Assembly (NCBI GenBank): GCA_016165875.1
Contig: JABBOT010000014.1
Span: 6,689,554 to 6,753,553 of the forward strand
DNA: 64,000 nucleotides
Direction of reading: 5' to 3'
From: Acanthopleura granulata
Lineage: Eukaryota; Mollusca; Polyplacophora; Chitonida; Chitonidae
Positions 23,340-35,307 of the stretch are shown here, in pieces. The stretch's first letter is position 1. Every line of letters starts with the position of its first letter. A program made the translations under genes and the position numbers. Below the pieces are notes generated by a model, which searched no databases, had not been told where the DNA came from, and worked only from the letters and a program-made list of their open reading frames with translations.

Positions 23340-23540
23340 ACTGAAAAGTGTCCGCAGATGATGTCTTCCGTGTACCTGACATCTCCCTGACATGTTTCTG
23401 CTGATCCCAGGATATGTCCCTCTGCTTATCTTAGATTGAAAGTGTCCACAATTGATTTTTCGTGCACCTGTTTGCCCCCTACCTCCATCATAGGCTGCTA
23501 TCTCTTTTCGGATAAGAGTATCCACAATGTTTCCCGTGTT
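23340..23540. repeat. ~65 bp repeat 3' of C exon
   Basis: Units such as AAAGTGTCCGCAGATGATGT, ACATCTCCCTGACATGTTTC and TGCTTATCTTAGATTGAAAG. It starts about 110 bp past the stop at 23653. Same family as 12160-12400 and 30320-30570. Confidence 0.75.
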
Positions 23541-23652
23541 TGTTGATGTGTATAATCAGTAAAAGCTGCGTCAAAGTATTCACCTCGACTCTTTGCAAGT
23601 TTAATTATTTATTAGGCAATCAGGCAGAACGTCTTCATCCAGACAAGAATTC

Positions 23653-23926
23653 TCAGGCAGATTTGCACCAGTGAGTAACACAGCTCTTCTTGTTACGGTG
23701 ACGACATAGTTGACACATTATGGCGGCCAAGTTAGGGCCTTTTCCTACAAAGAATGTGGAGAGTTATCAGTAATCAAAATCATAATGACAATGTTATTAT
23801 TTACTTATTAATTTGTTTGTTTATTTATCTATTTATTTATGTATTTATTCATTTATTTATTTCTTCTTATCATTATTATTATTTGTTGTATTATTGTAAT
23901 TAGTTGTGTTATTAAGATAATTAATT

Positions 23927-23961
<35 letters not shown>

Positions 23962-25945
23962 TGTATTATTGTAATTAGTTGTATTATTGTAATTAGTTTA
24001 TTATTGTAATTAGTTGTATTATTAAGATAATTACGTGTATTATTATTATTATTATCATTATTGATGTCAGGATGATAATGATAATGATAACTGATGTTGA
24101 TGATCACCATTACCATTATTGTATGTGCTCGTGAAAGACTCCCTTCCTCGCATTGTGTAAGACCACAAGCACACCCTACATCAGATTTGCTTTTGGTCGC
24201 AATTCGGGTTGTCCCCCTTGTATTGGGTAACTCGTGTCCGTTCATTCACTTCTTTTCATTCATATTTACGTGCTTTCTGGCGTACTGAACAACAACACAA
24301 ATCCACTGGCGATCACATATGAGATCTAAATGTGCCAGTAGGAATAATAAGAAGAAAGTTGTACCCTGCTGCCTGGGGGAAAATGTTAGGCAACTTTTCA
24401 TATCATATCAATTTGCCTTTCTCGTTCTGTTCTGGTCTGTTTCCCTCAGGATCTTTTTAAGTTCATAAATGTTCAGCTACTCAGTTTTCCCTATCGTTCA
24501 TCTACTCTATAAATCACTGGATGTCAAACTACGCCAGCGTGACGGTAATGCCATCAAAACTAGTTGCCTGGCATATCTGGTCACCTGGTACAATACGAAT
24601 TCTTTTACCCCCAGCGACAAAAGAGTTCGAAGTGGAAACTCTGCCATTGCGTAATATTTGTCATACATGTATTTACATCAGCTTAACTGTAAGCACGTTC
24701 TTACCGAGATTTTCTACGTGTTGAAAGAAAATATTGAAATGATGCAGTCTTACGCGCCAGGGCAGGTGTCTAAAAGTCATGGTTAGAAATGATGTTGTAA
24801 AGACAGAGGAGGCATACGAAGTATTTATATGGTTCGTTTGATCCAATAATTTTCACCAGACGGTTCAATCGATATGACGAATCTCAACAGGTAAAGATTC
24901 CTAGCAAATCCCCACCCCGAAATATCAAACTCATATTACCCATCGAAACCGCCTTTTTGCCCTGCTATTTCCGCCATTACATCACCTAGGTATTCTGGAT
25001 GACGAAACCCACGAGATTTATGCATATGTAAAGACATCATTGCTAAAGGAAATAGATTATTCTGCTGAATTTTGAGTCTTAAAAATGCGGAAATACTCGG
25101 AAGCGACAGGCTTTTTCGTCCAATAAAAGCAGGAATTTATTCTACATGATGACCAAAACATATAACTGAAGGCACTGATACCAGCATCATTGGTGTTCTC
25201 TGTTCATCGTTGCGTACATCTACCAGGTCGGTGTAATAACTAACATTTTATGATGACAAATGTATGGTTTAAGTGCGAATTTACTCCTATTCATACCAAT
25301 GGTGACCATAGGTTTTCCACGGGCTCTTCCCGGTTTACGCACTCCCCCCCCCCCATAATACTTGCCGCCATGGCATAAGTGAAATATTCTTGAGTACAGC
25401 GTAAAACATCAATCAAATAAATATATCATCCCAAGGGTGAGTGAAGTTTGCTAAACCTGGCGTCGGCTTCATTACTAGAGACCTGTTTGTTTTGTCCTCA
25501 CCGTAGTGTGGTGGTTGTTTTCAAGGAAACGGAAACACAGAGATAAAAATATCCAACAGGTAAGAGAACAAGAGTTATGAAAGTGCAATTAGACATGTTT
25601 CTGATTCACAACTAAACTAACTGCAGGGCAAATAGGAAAGTGTTGTCAAAACAGTATCGCTGCCTTCCTTCCGGTCGTACATGGGAAGGACCGCTAGAAA
25701 CCAGTAAGTTTCCCAAGGGCCCTGCTCCGTTTCCTCCCACAATAATACTGGCCGCTGTCGTATAAGTTAAATATTCTTGAGTACGGCGTAAAATTACCAA
25801 TGAAATAAAGAAAAAAAATAACTACAGATATCTTACTACGTAGTGGAATGCTGTGAAACCATCCTTGAACCCCCGGAAACTGGCTTGTGGTAATCAGGAG
25901 TGCTGTCACCAACACCAAGCACATCGTCAGCCCGTGGATATTCAT
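23653..25945 (-). CDS. Secreted cationic cysteine-rich peptide, two-exon gene (A-e, extra copy)
   Basis: Exon 1 is 25945-25837 (36 codons plus one base): MNIHGLTMCLVLVTALLI, donor A|GTAAGATA. The intron is 23745-25836. Exon 2 is 23744-23653 after TTTGTAG. The precursor is only 66 residues because TGA ends the frame two residues after WCKS. The junction gives PLR-R-K, a polybasic site. The core is CQLCRHRNKKSCVTHWC with C-x2-C-x7-C-x4-C. The duplication breakpoint at 25967 lies only ~20 bp upstream of the ATG, so this copy has lost the shared promoter region and Rel-like box. It may be silent or driven by other sequence. Confidence 0.7.
23785..24080. repeat. AT-rich microsatellite cluster
   Basis: ATTTATTT runs, (TTA)n, TTGTATTATTGTAATTAG units and GATAATGATAATGATAA. 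It lies in the intron just upstream of exon 2 of the gene at 23653-25945. Sister regions are 30830-31240 and 59755-60200. Confidence 0.85.
25305..25430 (+). mobile_element. SINE 3' part
   Basis: AATGGTGACCATAGGTTTTC, then a C-run at 25345 and AGTGAAATATTCTTGAGTAC with tail ATCAATCAAATAAAT. Same ancestral insertion as 1140, 32535 and 61475. Confidence 0.7.
25665..25810 (+). mobile_element. SINE 3' part next to splice donor
   Basis: TCCGGTCGTACATGGGAAGG, then TTTCCTCCCACAATAATACT and TTCTTGAGTACGGCGTAAAA, ending about 25 bp from the donor at 25836. Same insertion as 32885-33035 and 61845-61995. Confidence 0.75.
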
Positions 25946-26479
25946 CGTGTATTCACAACAGGAGTGAGATTGATTGCATGAAAGTTGGCCGCACCGCAAT
26001 TGGTCGGTGCTTTACTCTACGCTTGTCTGGCGATGATTCGTTACGTTCAGATTTAGCAGTCCTTTTTGTTTTGGGACAAAAACAGTTAGGAATATTCATA
26101 TAATGTGACGTCATGTTCCTTGTATGCTTGACTAACTCCGTGTCCTAATTTTCATTGATCTAAAAACAGATAAACAGCACAGTCCCGTATCTGAAGCTAA
26201 TTATTAAAGAACTCATTTCACAGATATAGGAAAAGCTGCAAATATCAGTAATAAAATCCCCAGAGAACACCGACTGACCCCAATGCAGACAACACCGCTG
26301 CGCACCCACAGGGAAGCATTTCTACCTCAAGTTATTCCTGTTATATGAGAGATTAATAGAAAGAAGTCTGATATGTTTAACCTCTGATGTACTCGAGTGT
26401 CGGTAATTTGTTTTTCACTCCATAAATCTTATAAGCACTGAAATGTGTTTGTAAACTATCAACAACTACCGTCATTAAA

Positions 26480-26720
26480 GTGTATTTATTTATATATCAA
26501 TTTATTTATTTAAATATTTGGTGTTTTACTCAGTGGCTACGGTGGCCAGCACTATGGTTGGAGGAAAAGCGTGCAGAGTCCGGGGGAAACCCAAGATCAT
26601 CGGAAGACTGAAGACCTTCGCACGTAGGACGGAAATGGAGCCACCTTGATCTGGACTTTAACCGCAAGGGCACTTTTTGATGACCTCCAGGGTCATTGCC
26701 TGCGCTAGTCAGCTTACCCC
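26480..26720 (-). mobile_element. SINE, inverted, diverged
   Basis: Copy of the element at 21600-21860: tail TATTTATTTATATATCAATT, CAGCACTATGGTTGGAGG and TCATTGCCTGCGCTAG. Confidence 0.7.
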
Positions 26721-26829
26721 TCGAACAGTGTCACGATGGAATTCATCAATTGCCAAGTCTCAGGTAATACCTGACAGGCGTTAAGCAGGGAAAATGAAGG
26801 TTGTTGTGAAAAATGTTTTGCCTGTGCAC

Positions 26830-27425
26830 ACATAAAGCAAAGACACACATGAAGCTAAGCTAAACATTCATGAAGCAGAGAAGACATTAAGACTGATGAA
26901 GCTAAGACACCCATGTAGATGAGACACTTATGACGCTAAAACAGCCATCATGGAGTCAAGACACTCAGATTGATGAAGCTAAGACACTCATAAAGGAAAG
27001 ACACTCCCACTCATGAAGCTAGAACACTCATAAAGCCAAGGTACTCAGGAAGCTAAGACACTCATTACACTAAGGCACTCATTGAGCTCAGGTACCTATG
27101 AAACTAAGGCAGTCATCAAGCTAGCACACCCGTGAAGCTAACACACTTATGAACCTGGACTCTCAAGATGCTCATGCACACATGAAGCTAAGGCACTCAT
27201 TAAGCTCAAGCACTGATGAAACCATGGCACTCATGTAGCTAAGACACTCATGAAGCTAGAACACTCAGGAACCTACACACTAAAGAAACAAAGATACCGA
27301 TGAAGCTAAAAGATCCAACGGAGTTAAGACACGCACAATTATGAATCTAAGACATCCAGAAGGTAAGACACTCATCACGCTATGCCTTCATCCAGTTAAG
27401 GCTCTCATGAAGCTAAGATACACGG
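26830..27425. repeat. ~18 bp minisatellite, GAAGCTAAGACACTCAT
   Basis: Second array of the CATGAAGCTAAGACACT type within copy A, created by the internal duplication. Downstream, 27430-29670 matches 56460-58600 and shows no gene I can support. Confidence 0.85.
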
Positions 27426-29669
27426 AAACTGTGTATTCGGTCATCTGAGATAGGCAGTAGAATGTTAGACATGTTTAACTGAGACAAGGCAAGGACGAAA
27501 AACATGTAATTGAGACAAGAAGAAAAGACTAACATTTACCTGAAAAAAAACCCCCAAAACATATTGATGTAGTTCGGATAGGGCATAGATACAGATTAGG
27601 CTGTGATATGTAACTAGAGGGAGAAACGCCAATTTAGCGTTTATTTAGATGCACAGTGAAGTGTGTTACGAAATATGCGGAGATTCACAACATTTAGGCG
27701 AGATACGCATTACTGTGTGGTACTGGATAGAATACAAAGTACAAGTAAGATATGTATTTATCCGTGTAATAGACTCAGCTGAAATACACATTAAAATGAC
27801 ATACAAACAATTAAAGCTAAGGTACAATATGCTCAAAAATAAAGCAAAATAGACAAATCCGTCATTAAATCTATTCATTTGTTATATGTTTCCTTGCAAT
27901 CGCCAGCTGTTAGTCAACTATTGACCTGGCTGTTGAATGATTGAAGACTGGTAAACGAATGCCTTACTGGACATTTTTCTCTGTCAGGATCTAACATTCA
28001 GCATGAACGCCTAAACACTGAAGTTTTCATTTCTGTTTATTACAATCTTTGAATGTCATCTTCTGGGTGCATTCGACGCCTAAACGCATTGCATGTAGGA
28101 CAAGTGCTAACATAGCATAATGTGTGTTTGTTGTCAAAGAAAAATAAAAGAATCCTTTACATTTTGCATGCATGGCTGACAGAGTGTCCAAATTTGTAGT
28201 GATATAGTCCCAGATACGCTGGAATAACAACACCGACAACAATTAGCATACATCGGTGACAAGGCCACAGAAAATGAAATCAAGAATTAAATTATCTTCT
28301 TTTGCGAAGTCTGTTTAAGATGTAAATAAAGTTTTGACCAAAGAATGCCAACGGCTTTTAAAACCTATGGTTAGAAGTTCGCCAGAAAATTTACGGCAGA
28401 GATTGCTAAAGAGATGAAAAAGAGATGTCTACCCTTCGGGAGACTCCATCCCGGGTAGAAACACCTGCGCATTGACTGACCTCATGTGTCAGCTTGAGAG
28501 AATCACCTTGTCATATCCACATCGCATATTGCACGCATTGCAGCCGTCAAACTTAATGTGGGCATCTCCTTTCTTCCAAATATATCACTCCCATATTAAG
28601 TATCATGGTCATCGAACTTTACTCAAGGATTACTGATCTGTAAACTAATACAATACAGAATCCATATACAGAGATTAATAAAAAGGAACTGTTTGCTCCG
28701 AACTATTCCTTACTCCGAATAATTATAATATCAAGTTTATCCCCTATAACACTTACAACAATACAACAATATTTAGTAATGGCAAAATAGCTGTCAATTA
28801 TTACTAATTCACTTACTTCACGTCTGTAGAGTGGCACATTAGACTGGACTCACAGCTGTAACTGTTACAGATATCTTGTTGAACATGCATAATGGAAAAA
28901 AAATGAAGTTATGTGGAGTACAAAGAGTATTAAAGTTGTATTAGAAAGCATCTTGCTGTATTGTTCTCTCCAAATGAATTGCAGGCAAATGTTTTGATTG
29001 TGTAGTGGGTTTTATGGACCATATTGGTAATGTTTGTAAGGCGTTTTTGCAAACCTTCATGTTCAGCTCTGACTCAAGTTCTTGTGAAACATACCGCAGT
29101 AATGTGTGCCTGTGTATGAAAAAGCTATTGTGACGTCAAGATTCTGCTTTAGGGTCATGGAAAAGTCGGCGTGACGTCACCGGTGACACTGCCTTGTGTA
29201 ATGCGTTTTCAAGCAGAGCACAGCATTGAACGATTGACTAGATCATGTGCTTGTTACCACCTATTTTTGTTGACAACCGCTTAGACCCACAACACTTTAA
29301 ACTGTTGACGGAGAGGCCCAGTCCTTGTTGAACCAGAGTATTATTTCATCATACTGAGTTTAGTTTTATGCACAGTGTTAATTTTGTTAAGTCATAATCG
29401 GCTTGACACTTGTGAGGGGAAAACCGGGAACAGTAGTTTTAAATTTTAGTCTGAAGAGCTAAGGTGAATCGGGAACACACCCGCTGAGTGAAAAAGGACA
29501 ACATAAACATTTCCCCACCTAATTACAACAATGTTTCGTGGCTCGTGCATCTCCGAAACGATAAGGACAGCCGCAATGATGGATCTCCCAGAAGTTACTT
29601 ACACACGCTTTATACAAAGAGCTTACCTCGAGTGTATGAACGGAGCTAAAATTGAGCTTGTCCAATTAA

Positions 29670-29790
29670 CGTGGAAGTTTCTTCCCACCATAATGCTGGA
29701 CGCCATCCTATAAGTGAAATATTCTTGTGCACGTCGTCAAAACACCAATCAAATAAATAAATAAATAAATAAATACATAAATAAATTTCC
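29670..29790 (+). mobile_element. SINE 3' end
   Basis: CACCATAATGCTGGACGCC, AGTGAAATATTCTTGTGCAC, CACCAATCAAATAAATAAAT. Nearly identical to 58610-58720. Confidence 0.7.
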
Positions 29791-30319
29791 TGAAGAGGAG
29801 AGAAGTAAAATGTAAAATGTACATCGGCAACACGCTGAAATTAACACAATGAAGTGAAATATTTAAATGTGTTTCTGCTTTCTCATTGGTGGATAAGCTG
29901 AAAGGGCCAACGTGATATATCATATGATCAAAATATTTATATCCAACACCGTCTGATTCTGTCGTCTTAAATCTTAAAATTTTAAAGCTTTACCTCAAGG
30001 ACCTGATGTATTGCATACAAATTTTGGTCACTTTGGTGAAAAGTAATAGCCCATCATTGATCTGGGATTGACCAATGAAACATCAAAACAACTTATTAAT
30101 ATAGTGAGTTATGTAATAATGGCATTTATTCTCACAGGTTCTCATTTGTTCTTCAAGAATTGAAACGTAATTTTTAAACAGCGATTTTATGAATCGTATG
30201 AGGGCATAATTGTTAGCCAATGAAACGAGCTTTTTCACCACAATTATGAGTTATACAACTTGTAATGATAAATTTGCTAGCGAAGCGAACAACAAGGCAA
30301 GGAATTAAATCTGTGCTCA

Positions 30320-30570
30320 TCTTAGAATGAAAAGTGTCCCCAAATGATGTCTTCCGTGTACCTGACATCTCCCAGAATTGTGTCTGCTGATCCCAGATTG
30401 AAAATCTCCACAAATGATGTCTCCCTCATATTGGCCGTACAGCGGATATGTACCTCTGCTTATCTCAGACTGAAAGTGTCCACAATTGATTTTGCGTGCA
30501 TCTGGTAGTCTCCTACCTGCATCAAAGGCTTCTATCCCTTTTCGGATAAGAGTATCCACAAATGTTTCCG
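30320..30570. repeat. ~65 bp repeat 3' of C exon
   Basis: About four units with AAAGTGTCCCCAAATGATGT, ACATCTCCCAGAATTGTGTC and TGCTTATCTCAGACTGAAAG. It begins about 85 bp past the stop at 30656. An 80-residue open frame through it on the minus strand looks like a by-product of the repeat. Confidence 0.75.
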
Positions 30571-30643
30571 GTGTTGTTGATGTGTATAATCATTAAAAGC
30601 TGTGTACAAGTGTTCATATCGACTCTTGCAAGTTCAGTTAAGG

Positions 30644-30649
30644 TTTATT
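30644..30649 (-). terminator. Candidate polyadenylation signal
   Basis: AATAAA on the minus strand just after the stop at 30656, conserved at 59576-59581. The position is very close to the stop, so it may be fortuitous. Confidence 0.25.
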
Positions 30650-30655
30650 AAGCAA

Positions 30656-33167
30656 TTACGCAGAACGTCTTCTTCCAGACCAGAATCCTCTCCGTGAGGT
30701 AGATTTGCACCAGCGAGTAACACAGCGCTTCTTGTCATGGCGACGACATACTCGACACATTATGGCACCAAAGCGAAAACCTATTCCTACAAACAATGTG
30801 GAGAGAAATTAATAATCAAAATGATAATGACAATGTTATTATTTATTTATTTATTAATTTGTTTGTTTATTTATCTATTTATATATGTAATCATTAATTG
30901 ATTTATTTCTTTGTATCATGATTATTTTTAGTTTTATGATTATTATTATTATATTATATTATAATATTATTATTCTTATTATTTTTTATTATCATCATCA
31001 TTATCTTCATCGTCATCACCACCAGTGGCACCATGATGATGATGATGATGATGATTATGACGATAATGATGAGGAGGGGGAGGAAGAGAGGGAGGAGGAG
31101 GAGGAGGAGGAGAGGGAGGAGGAGGAGGATGGTAGTGGTGGTGGTGGTGGTGGTGATCCTTGTTATTATTATTATTGTTGTTGTTGTTGTTCTTGTTGTT
31201 GTCATTATTGATGTCAGGATGAGACTGATAATGATAATTGATGTTGATGATCATCATTACCATTATTTTTTGTTCTTTCAAAAGACTCCCTTCCTCGCAT
31301 TGTGCAAGATCACAAGCACATGCTACATCAGATTTGTTTTGGGTCGCAATTCGGGTTGTCCCCCTTGTATTGGGTAACTCGTGTCCGTTCATTCACTCCG
31401 TTTCATTCATATGTATATGCTTTCCGGCGTACTGAACAACAACACAAATCCACTGGCTATAACATATAGGATCTCAATGTTCCAGTCGGAATAATAAGAA
31501 GAAGGTTGTACCCTGCTGCCTGAGGGAAAATGTTAGGCAACTTTTCATATCATATCAATTTGCCTTTCTCGCTCTGTTCCGGTCTGTTTCCCTCAGGATC
31601 TTTTTAAGTTCACAAATGTTCAGCTACTCAGTTTTCCCTATCGTTCATCTACTCTATAAATCACTGGATGTCAAACTACAGTAGCGTTACGGTAATGCCA
31701 TCAAAAGTAGTTGTCTGGCATATCTGACAGGTCATCTGGTAGAGTACGACTTCTTTTACCCCTCTCGACAAAAGAGTTTGAACTGGAAACTCTCCCATCG
31801 TGTAACATTTTTCATGCAAGTATTTACAACAGCTTAACTGTTAGCATGTTCTTACTCAGATTTTCTACGTTTTGAAAGAAAATATTGGAATGATGCAGTC
31901 TTACGTGCCGGGGAAGGTGTCCAAAAGTCATGGTTAGAAATGATGTTGTAAGGACAGAGGAGGCATGCGAAGTATTTACATGGTTCGTTTGATCGAATAA
32001 ATTTCACCAGACGGTTCAAACGATATGACCAAACTCAACAAGTAAAGATTCCTAGTAAATCCCCACCCACAAATATCAAACTCATTTTACCCACCCAATC
32101 GACAAGTGGGCCTACGTGGCCTATCCGGTTCGTCTAGGCTGCGAACTACAGAAATGTAAAACCATACGAGTGAGGTGGGTCGGAATTGAACCTTTGCCGC
32201 CTTTTTGCCCTTCTATTTCCGCCATTACATCACCTAGGTATTCTGGCTGAGGAAGCCCACGAGATTCCGGCATATGTAAAGGCAACATTGGTGAATGGAA
32301 ATTGATTATTGTGCTGAGTTTTGAGTCTTAAAAATGCGGAAATACTCCCAAACGAAAGGCCTTTTCGTCCAAAAAAAAACAGCCGGAATTTATTCTACCT
32401 GTTGACCGGAACAAATAACTGAAGACACTGATATCAGCACACTGGGGTTATCTGTTCATCGATGCGTACATCTATCAGGTCGGTGTAATAACTAACATTT
32501 TATGATGCCAGATATATGGTTTAACGGCGAATTTACCCCGATTCATACCAATGGTGACCATAGGTTTTCCACGGGCTCTTCCCGGTTTCCTCCCACCATA
32601 ATACTCTCCGTCATGGAATAAGTGAAAAACACCAATTAAATATATAAATCATAACAGGGGTGAGTGACGGTTGCTAAACCTGGCGTCCACTTCATTATTA
32701 GAGACCTGTTTGTTTTGTCCTCACCGTAATGTGGTGGTTGTTTTCAAGGAAAGGGAAACACAGAGATAAAAATGTCAAGCAGGCAAGAGAACAAGAGCTA
32801 TGAAATGCAATTAGACATCTTTCTGATTCACAGCTAAACTAGCTGCAGGACAAATAGGAAAGTGTTGTCGAAACAGAATCGCTGCCTTCCTTCTGGTTGT
32901 ATGTGGGAAGGTCGGCCAGAAACCAGATAGTTTCCCAAGGGCCCTACTCGGTTTCCTCCCACAATAATTCTGGCCGCTGTCGTATAAGTGAAATATTCTT
33001 AAGTACGGCGTAAAAATACCAATCAAATAAACAAAATAAATAAATACAGATATCTTACTACGTAGTCGAATTCTGATCATCCATCCTTGAACCCCCGGAA
33101 ACTGGCTTCTGGTTATGAGGAGTGCTGTCACCAACACCAAGCACATCGTCAGCCCGTAGATATTCAT
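30656..33167 (-). CDS. Secreted cationic cysteine-rich peptide, two-exon gene (A-e)
   Basis: Exon 1 is 33167-33059 (36 codons plus one base): MNIYGLTMCLVLVTALLI, donor A|GTAAGATA. The intron is 30787-33058. Exon 2 is 30786-30656 after TTTGTAG. The precursor is 79 residues with stop TAA. The junction encodes RLR-R, a furin-like site. The mature core is CRVCRRHDKKRCVTRWCKS (C-x2-C-x7-C-x4-C), and the tail is unusually basic, with several Arg and a Trp. I count about 14 Arg/Lys against one acidic residue in exon 2. The promoter has a perfect Rel-like box. This is the best all-round intact member. The antimicrobial role is inferred from charge, secretion and cysteine pattern. Confidence 0.82.
30830..31240. 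repeat. Compound microsatellite with purine tract
   Basis: ATTTATTT and (TTA)n, then (GAT)n at 31033-31065, an AGG-rich purine tract at 31071-31135, (GTG)n and (TTG)n. It lies in the intron 50-450 bp upstream of exon 2 of the gene at 30656-33167. Long open frames across it on both strands are low-complexity artefacts. Confidence 0.9.
32535..32655 (+). mobile_element. SINE 3' part
   Basis: CGATTCATACCAATGGTGAC, TTTCCTCCCACCATAATACT and tail AAACACCAATTAAATATAT; the AATATTCTTGAGTAC stretch is deleted. Confidence 0.65.
32885..33035 (+). mobile_element. SINE 3' part next to splice donor
   Basis: TTCTGGTTGTATGTGGGAAG, CTCCCACAATAATTCTGGCC, GTACGGCGTAAAAATACCAA, ending about 15 bp from the donor of the gene at 30656-33167. 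Shared with the sister genes, so the insertion predates the duplications. Confidence 0.75.
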
Positions 33168-33266
33168 CGTGTATTCACGACAGGTGTGCTGCTCAAGTAC
33201 ACAACAGTCGTAATGTGAGTGACATCGTACCCCAGTGAAGCGTTATAATCGTGAGCCTGACTAAAC

Positions 33267-33276
33267 GGGAAACTCC
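33267..33276 (-). promoter_or_regulatory. Rel/NF-kB-like box
   Basis: GGGAAACTCC, full match to GGGRNWYYCC, 100 bp upstream of the ATG at 33167, in CTGACTAAACGGGAAACTCCAG. A TATA-like TTATAA (33243-33248) lies between box and start. The flank 33277-34650 matches 1544-2160 and 62190-62900 and has no gene. Confidence 0.45.
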
Positions 33277-35049
33277 AGAATTCGTCTTCTTCCTCGTCCA
33301 ATGAAATTCAAGTATACGCGAGTGTTTTGTGTCACTGTCTTGACACCAATCTTTCAAATGTATACCAGGACGGTGTATGTAATTATTGAGCATATATTGA
33401 ATTTCTTGCCACTGTACGTGTTAACCTATAAGAACAGACTTCAGAATGTGGCATGATCTGTCACTTCTATTCAGCGATATTTTGGGGGAATCCCCTTCCG
33501 TTTTCTACAGTTACCTGAAACCTGCACCTAAATACAAAGTGTGTGGCTGACGACAATCGATCGGAGCTCTTAAGCTAGAAAGAGGAATTTCCTAAACTTT
33601 TGAATGCGCGAGTTCATAGGGAGACTCCCAAGTCTATGGGTGCAAATATGCATGTTTGAGAGAGGGTTGGTGTGGCTATATCCTTGCGATATCGATATGG
33701 ACAAGTGAATTATCGATATGGATAAATCAGCTACCCATAAAAAAATACCTCCTGATATTGATACTTCATGTGTTGATAACGATACTTCTATATCGATAAT
33801 TTAGTCTCAGACAGAGTGATCTCAATTAAAAGATAGGTACACAAAATATTAGTAATTGTTACCAGTCGTGTGATCATCATAACAGATACAACTAATGGGT
33901 TTTGTGAACAAAACAAATGCCTTCATTTGATGAGTTTGATTGAATCCAGCTGCATAGTGCAGAAGATAAACTTGTCAGTTCAAAATGGCAAGAAATATGG
34001 TCCAACCCATTGACTGGGAGGCAAGATTGTACCTGGTGTTTATTTACCAGAGTAAATGACAGTGACTATCATCTGTTCTCAGGTAATATTGCATGTATGG
34101 AGGATAACTATAATCCCTTGAATGTTTATCGACATGAAGATATAGTGTAGTACTTTCTATTACTTTTGAGGACCCGATACACTCAACAATGAGAGGGCAA
34201 TAACATTGCAGTGTTATTACCTTAAAGGCAACGACCTGGATGCGAATACACTTATCATTTAATCCTCTGGAAGCATTCTGATCCGTACATTAAAAGCACT
34301 TAACATCTGCCAGGTACGTAATATTTTCAAGCCGGTGGACATACCAAATGAGAGTATCACATAGGCGATTTAGTGGAGTTTTCAGGGTAGGCAAAGGGTT
34401 CGCCTTGTGGTGTAGGAACCCTATACCTGCATGTCTCAATGATCTCTCCACGTAAAATCTTTTCAATACAAAATTTAGATTGCAGTACGCAGTTGGGGGG
34501 TACGCGCCATTACAAATTCACCCCCCCCCCCCCACACACACCCACACACTGTCCGGTGGTTTATGTTTACTGGGTACAGCCGGAAGAACGTGGTGGGGAG
34601 GTGGGGGACACATTGTGTTTTCCCACTTCAAAATAATTAAACAACACAGAACTACAAATGCAACCACCTAAATACATATAGGCATATGAGCTGTACAATA
34701 CTTTAGGTCAGAAACTTTTAAATATTATATTAACGGTGTTTTAGCGCTCCTCATCTGTGCGAGCACCTCTATCGGCAATCACGCTTTATGAGTTTTGTGC
34801 TCTGATCTTTTCGTGTGATTTAAGAAGTAACCCATACATTGTCTTTTAAATGCAAACTACTATGTACATAATTAAGTCTATAGGTTGAATGGACACTGGC
34901 AAATTGCTCGTGTTAAAAGAAATCAAAGCAAAGTCACGGTGGTGGAATGCTAACAGGGCAGCAATGTTGCATAATACAAAAGGATAGATAATCCGCAAAA
35001 AACTGAGCAATCGCATGTTTGACGTTTCAATACTTCGATAGAACTTTAT

Positions 35050-35307
35050 TTGTCACCTTCAGGGATACGTAGATTATCCCAGGACAAGCTGCTATACATA
35101 GACAGAAATCCAGTTATTCTCCTTAACACCAGGGTAATAGACACCAGTGACAACTGGAATGCATTTCTATACAAAGAGGCACTTCGCCGCAATAATCCCT
35201 GTCTAAACAGTGGCTTTAAAGCATCTAAAGACTGGCAGTTGTTTAGATATATACATGCACTACCGCCATATTTCCTCCACGGTATTTTATTAACTTCCCT
35301 GTTGTAG
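35050..35307 (+). pseudogene. Possible retroelement C-terminal fragment
   Basis: Open frame of 85 codons containing the segments DTSDNWNAFLYKEALRRNNP and LNSGFKASKDWQLF. These resemble the region near the C-terminus of reverse-transcriptase polyproteins in invertebrate retroelements, but I recall this only loosely and cannot verify it. The copy-B counterpart (63345-63570) has indels and is not open, so it is not under coding constraint. Confidence 0.3.

Larger units (their letters stand above)
21076..25966. repeat. Internal duplication, first unit
   Basis: The order of a SINE, GAAGCTAAGACACTCAT-type repeat, ~65 bp repeat, C exon, microsatellite and S exon is found here and again from 25967 to about 33190. 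The second unit begins at about 25967 with AGATTGATTGCATGAAAG, matching 21072 onward. This first unit lacks the equivalent of 27430-29890 and instead has 22605-22905, which matches 15340-15690. Copy B has only one such unit, so this is either a gain in copy A or a loss in copy B. Confidence 0.75.

Noticed and set aside
29531..29713. 60-codon frame starting MFRGSCISETIRTAAMMDLP, repeated at 58465
   Set aside because: Its conservation is explained by the near-identical duplicated block, it ends inside a SINE tail, and no domain or splice context supports it.
30317..30559. 80-codon minus-strand frame with repeated GHFQSEISR-like segments
   Set aside because: It follows the ~65 bp repeat, has no splice or signal features, and the repeat period does not keep frame over copies.
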